This document shows positions 62,782 through 64,000 of a stretch of 64,000 bases of DNA, piece by piece. The position numbers and the translations under genes were made by a program. The DNA is from Providencia stuartii (GTDB lineage: Bacteria > Pseudomonadota > Gammaproteobacteria > Enterobacterales > Enterobacteriaceae). The notes beneath the pieces are model-generated. The model made no database searches. It was not told the DNA's origin and saw only the letters and a list, made by a program, of their open reading frames with translations. Location: assembly GCF_029277985.1 (NCBI RefSeq), contig NZ_CP119546.1:1612001-1676000 (forward strand), in the 5' to 3' direction. Positions within the stretch are counted from its first letter, which is position 1, and every line of letters begins with the position of its first letter.

Positions 62782-64000
62782 ATGACAAAACAGATTATGC
62801 CAGTAATGATTTCATTTGAAGCCGCAGCTCCTTGTTGGGGTGAAGGTGCACTGATCAGTTCTGGTGATAAAGGAATCACTATTCATTTAAAACATCCAGG
62901 CAAGCTTTGTGCAGTACAAAGCGCAGGACGTAAATTGGATAGCCAAGGTATTCGTAATGTTTCTTTGACAGGTGAAGGTTGGGATCTGGAAAAAAGTTGG
63001 GCATTTTGGCAAGGTTTCCGTGCACCAAAAGGGGCGAGAACAATTGAATGGCCAATTTTGCCAGAAGCTGAACGCCAAGAGTTAGAAAGTCGTATCCGTA
63101 CGATTGATTGGGTGCGTGATGTGATTAACGCGCCAGCTGAAGAGCTAGGTCCTGAGCAATTAGCGCAACGTGCTATTGATTTACTATGCCACATCGGAGC
63201 TGAAGAAATCAGCTATCGCATTATTAAAGGCGAAGACCTACTTGAGCAAGGTTATGCAGGTATCCATACTGTCGGTCGTGGCTCAAACCGCTCTCCGGCC
63301 TTATTAGCACTGGATTACAACCCAACTGGTAATGCGAATGCACCTGTTTTTGCTTGTCTTGTTGGTAAAGGCATTACCTTTGATTCAGGTGGTTACAGTA
63401 TTAAACCTTCTGCATCAATGAATTCAATGAAGGCAGATATGGGCGGTGCTGCAACATTGGTTGGTTCATTGGCACTGGCGATTAATCGTGGTTTGAAAAA
63501 ACGCGTCAAGTTATTCCTCTGTTTGGCGGATAACATGGTCAGTAGTAACGCGTTTAAATTAGGTGATATCATTCGTTACCGTAATGGTAAGTCAGTGGAA
63601 GTGATGAATACAGATGCCGAAGGCCGTCTGGTTTTAGCTGATGGTTTGATTGATGCATGTAAAGAAAAACCCTCTTTAATTATTGATGCTGCCACGTTAA
63701 CCGGCGCAGCAAAAACAGCGGTGGGTAACGACTATCATTCCGTACTCAGCTTTGACGATAAATTAGTGGCTGACTTAATGGATTCTTCCGATGCAGAACA
63801 TGAGTTGTTCTGGCGTCTGCCATTAGCCGAATTCCACCGTCAGCAGCTGCCATCAAGCTTTGCTGATTTGAATAATATCGCAGCACCATCTAATACGGCG
63901 GGGGCGAGTACCGCAGCGGCATTTTTATCTCATTTTGTTGAAAACTACCGCCAAAATTGGCTACATATCGATTGTTCAGCCACTTATCGCAAATCTCCGG
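62782..64000 (+). CDS. pepB: Peptidase B (M17 leucyl aminopeptidase family), partial
   Basis: Metallo-aminopeptidase that runs off the window edge; 406 codons are visible of about 430 expected. M17 motifs present are [24 protein letters not shown] and [14 protein letters not shown], which hold the two-metal site. It has a GGGAG ribosome site. It follows iscX as in E. coli. Confidence 0.95.
   Translation, partial: MTKQIMPVMISFEAAAPCWGEGALISSGDKGITIHLKHPGKLCAVQSAGRKLDSQGIRNVSLTGEGWDLEKSWAFWQGFRAPKGARTIEWPILPEAERQELESRIRTIDWVRDVINAPAEELGPEQLAQRAIDLLCHIGAEEISYRIIKGEDLLEQGYAGIHTVGRGSNRSPALLALDYNPTGNANAPVFACLVGKGITFDSGGYSIKPSASMNSMKADMGGAATLVGSLALAINRGLKKRVKLFLCLADNMVSSNAFKLGDIIRYRNGKSVEVMNTDAEGRLVLADGLIDACKEKPSLIIDAATLTGAAKTAVGNDYHSVLSFDDKLVADLMDSSDAEHELFWRLPLAEFHRQQLPSSFADLNNIAAPSNTAGASTAAAFLSHFVENYRQNWLHIDCSATYRKSP

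Overview
The window reads as a piece of a gammaproteobacterial chromosome from the Morganellaceae, most likely Providencia or a close relative. This is inferred from protein similarity to E. coli recalled from memory, the conserved gene order, a low-to-moderate GC content, and regulatory signals (PurR, IscR type 1, NsrR-like, GlrR/sigma-54) that match enterobacterial consensus. No database search was possible.

Layout. (1) 1-8155: conserved housekeeping block rseB(partial)-rseC-lepA-lepB-rnc-era-recO-pdxJ-acpS, then yfhL on the other strand. (2) About 8.7-34.0 kb: an inserted phage-derived element. Its leftward arm carries an ANR-type regulator, a family A DNA polymerase, a DUF2815 protein, small phage genes, a degraded gene and a cleavable CI repressor. 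Its rightward arm carries Cro, a VapE-type primase/helicase, a Q-type antiterminator, a complete lysis cassette (dual-start holin, SAR endolysin, Rz/Rz1) and a full contractile-tail set (terminator, sheath, tube, frameshifted chaperone, tape measure, hub, spike, wedge genes, fibre, fibre chaperone). I find no integrase, terminase, portal, capsid, head protease or head-completion gene. The lysis cassette is followed almost directly by tail genes. (3) 34.4-54.8 kb: a lone beta-rich protein, leuE, tadA, mltF, purL, an O-methyltransferase, the sRNA gene glmY with its sigma-54 promoter and GlrR sites, glrK-qseG-glrR, nadE, glnB, hmp, glyA, hcaT. (4) 55.0-64.0 kb: suhB, trmJ, the complete isc operon (iscR-iscS-iscU-iscA-hscB-hscA-fdx-iscX) and a partial pepB.

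How it works together. The element has lambda-like control: a RecA-cleavable CI repressor, 20-bp operators near the CI, Cro and leftward promoters, a leftward transcript carrying an rRNA-type boxA, and a late promoter followed at once by a terminator that Q should read through. Induction by DNA damage would be expected to express lysis and tail genes but no head. The element is therefore best explained as an R-type tailocin (phage-tail bacteriocin), or a prophage deleted for its head on the way to becoming one. The odd part is that it keeps an apparently intact replication module and iteron-like repeats although it cannot package DNA.

Main uncertainties. Tail protein names rest on remembered family features and gene order. 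The element's ends are not defined because no attachment repeat or integrase was recognised. Small genes inside the element are called from ribosome binding sites and reading frames only.
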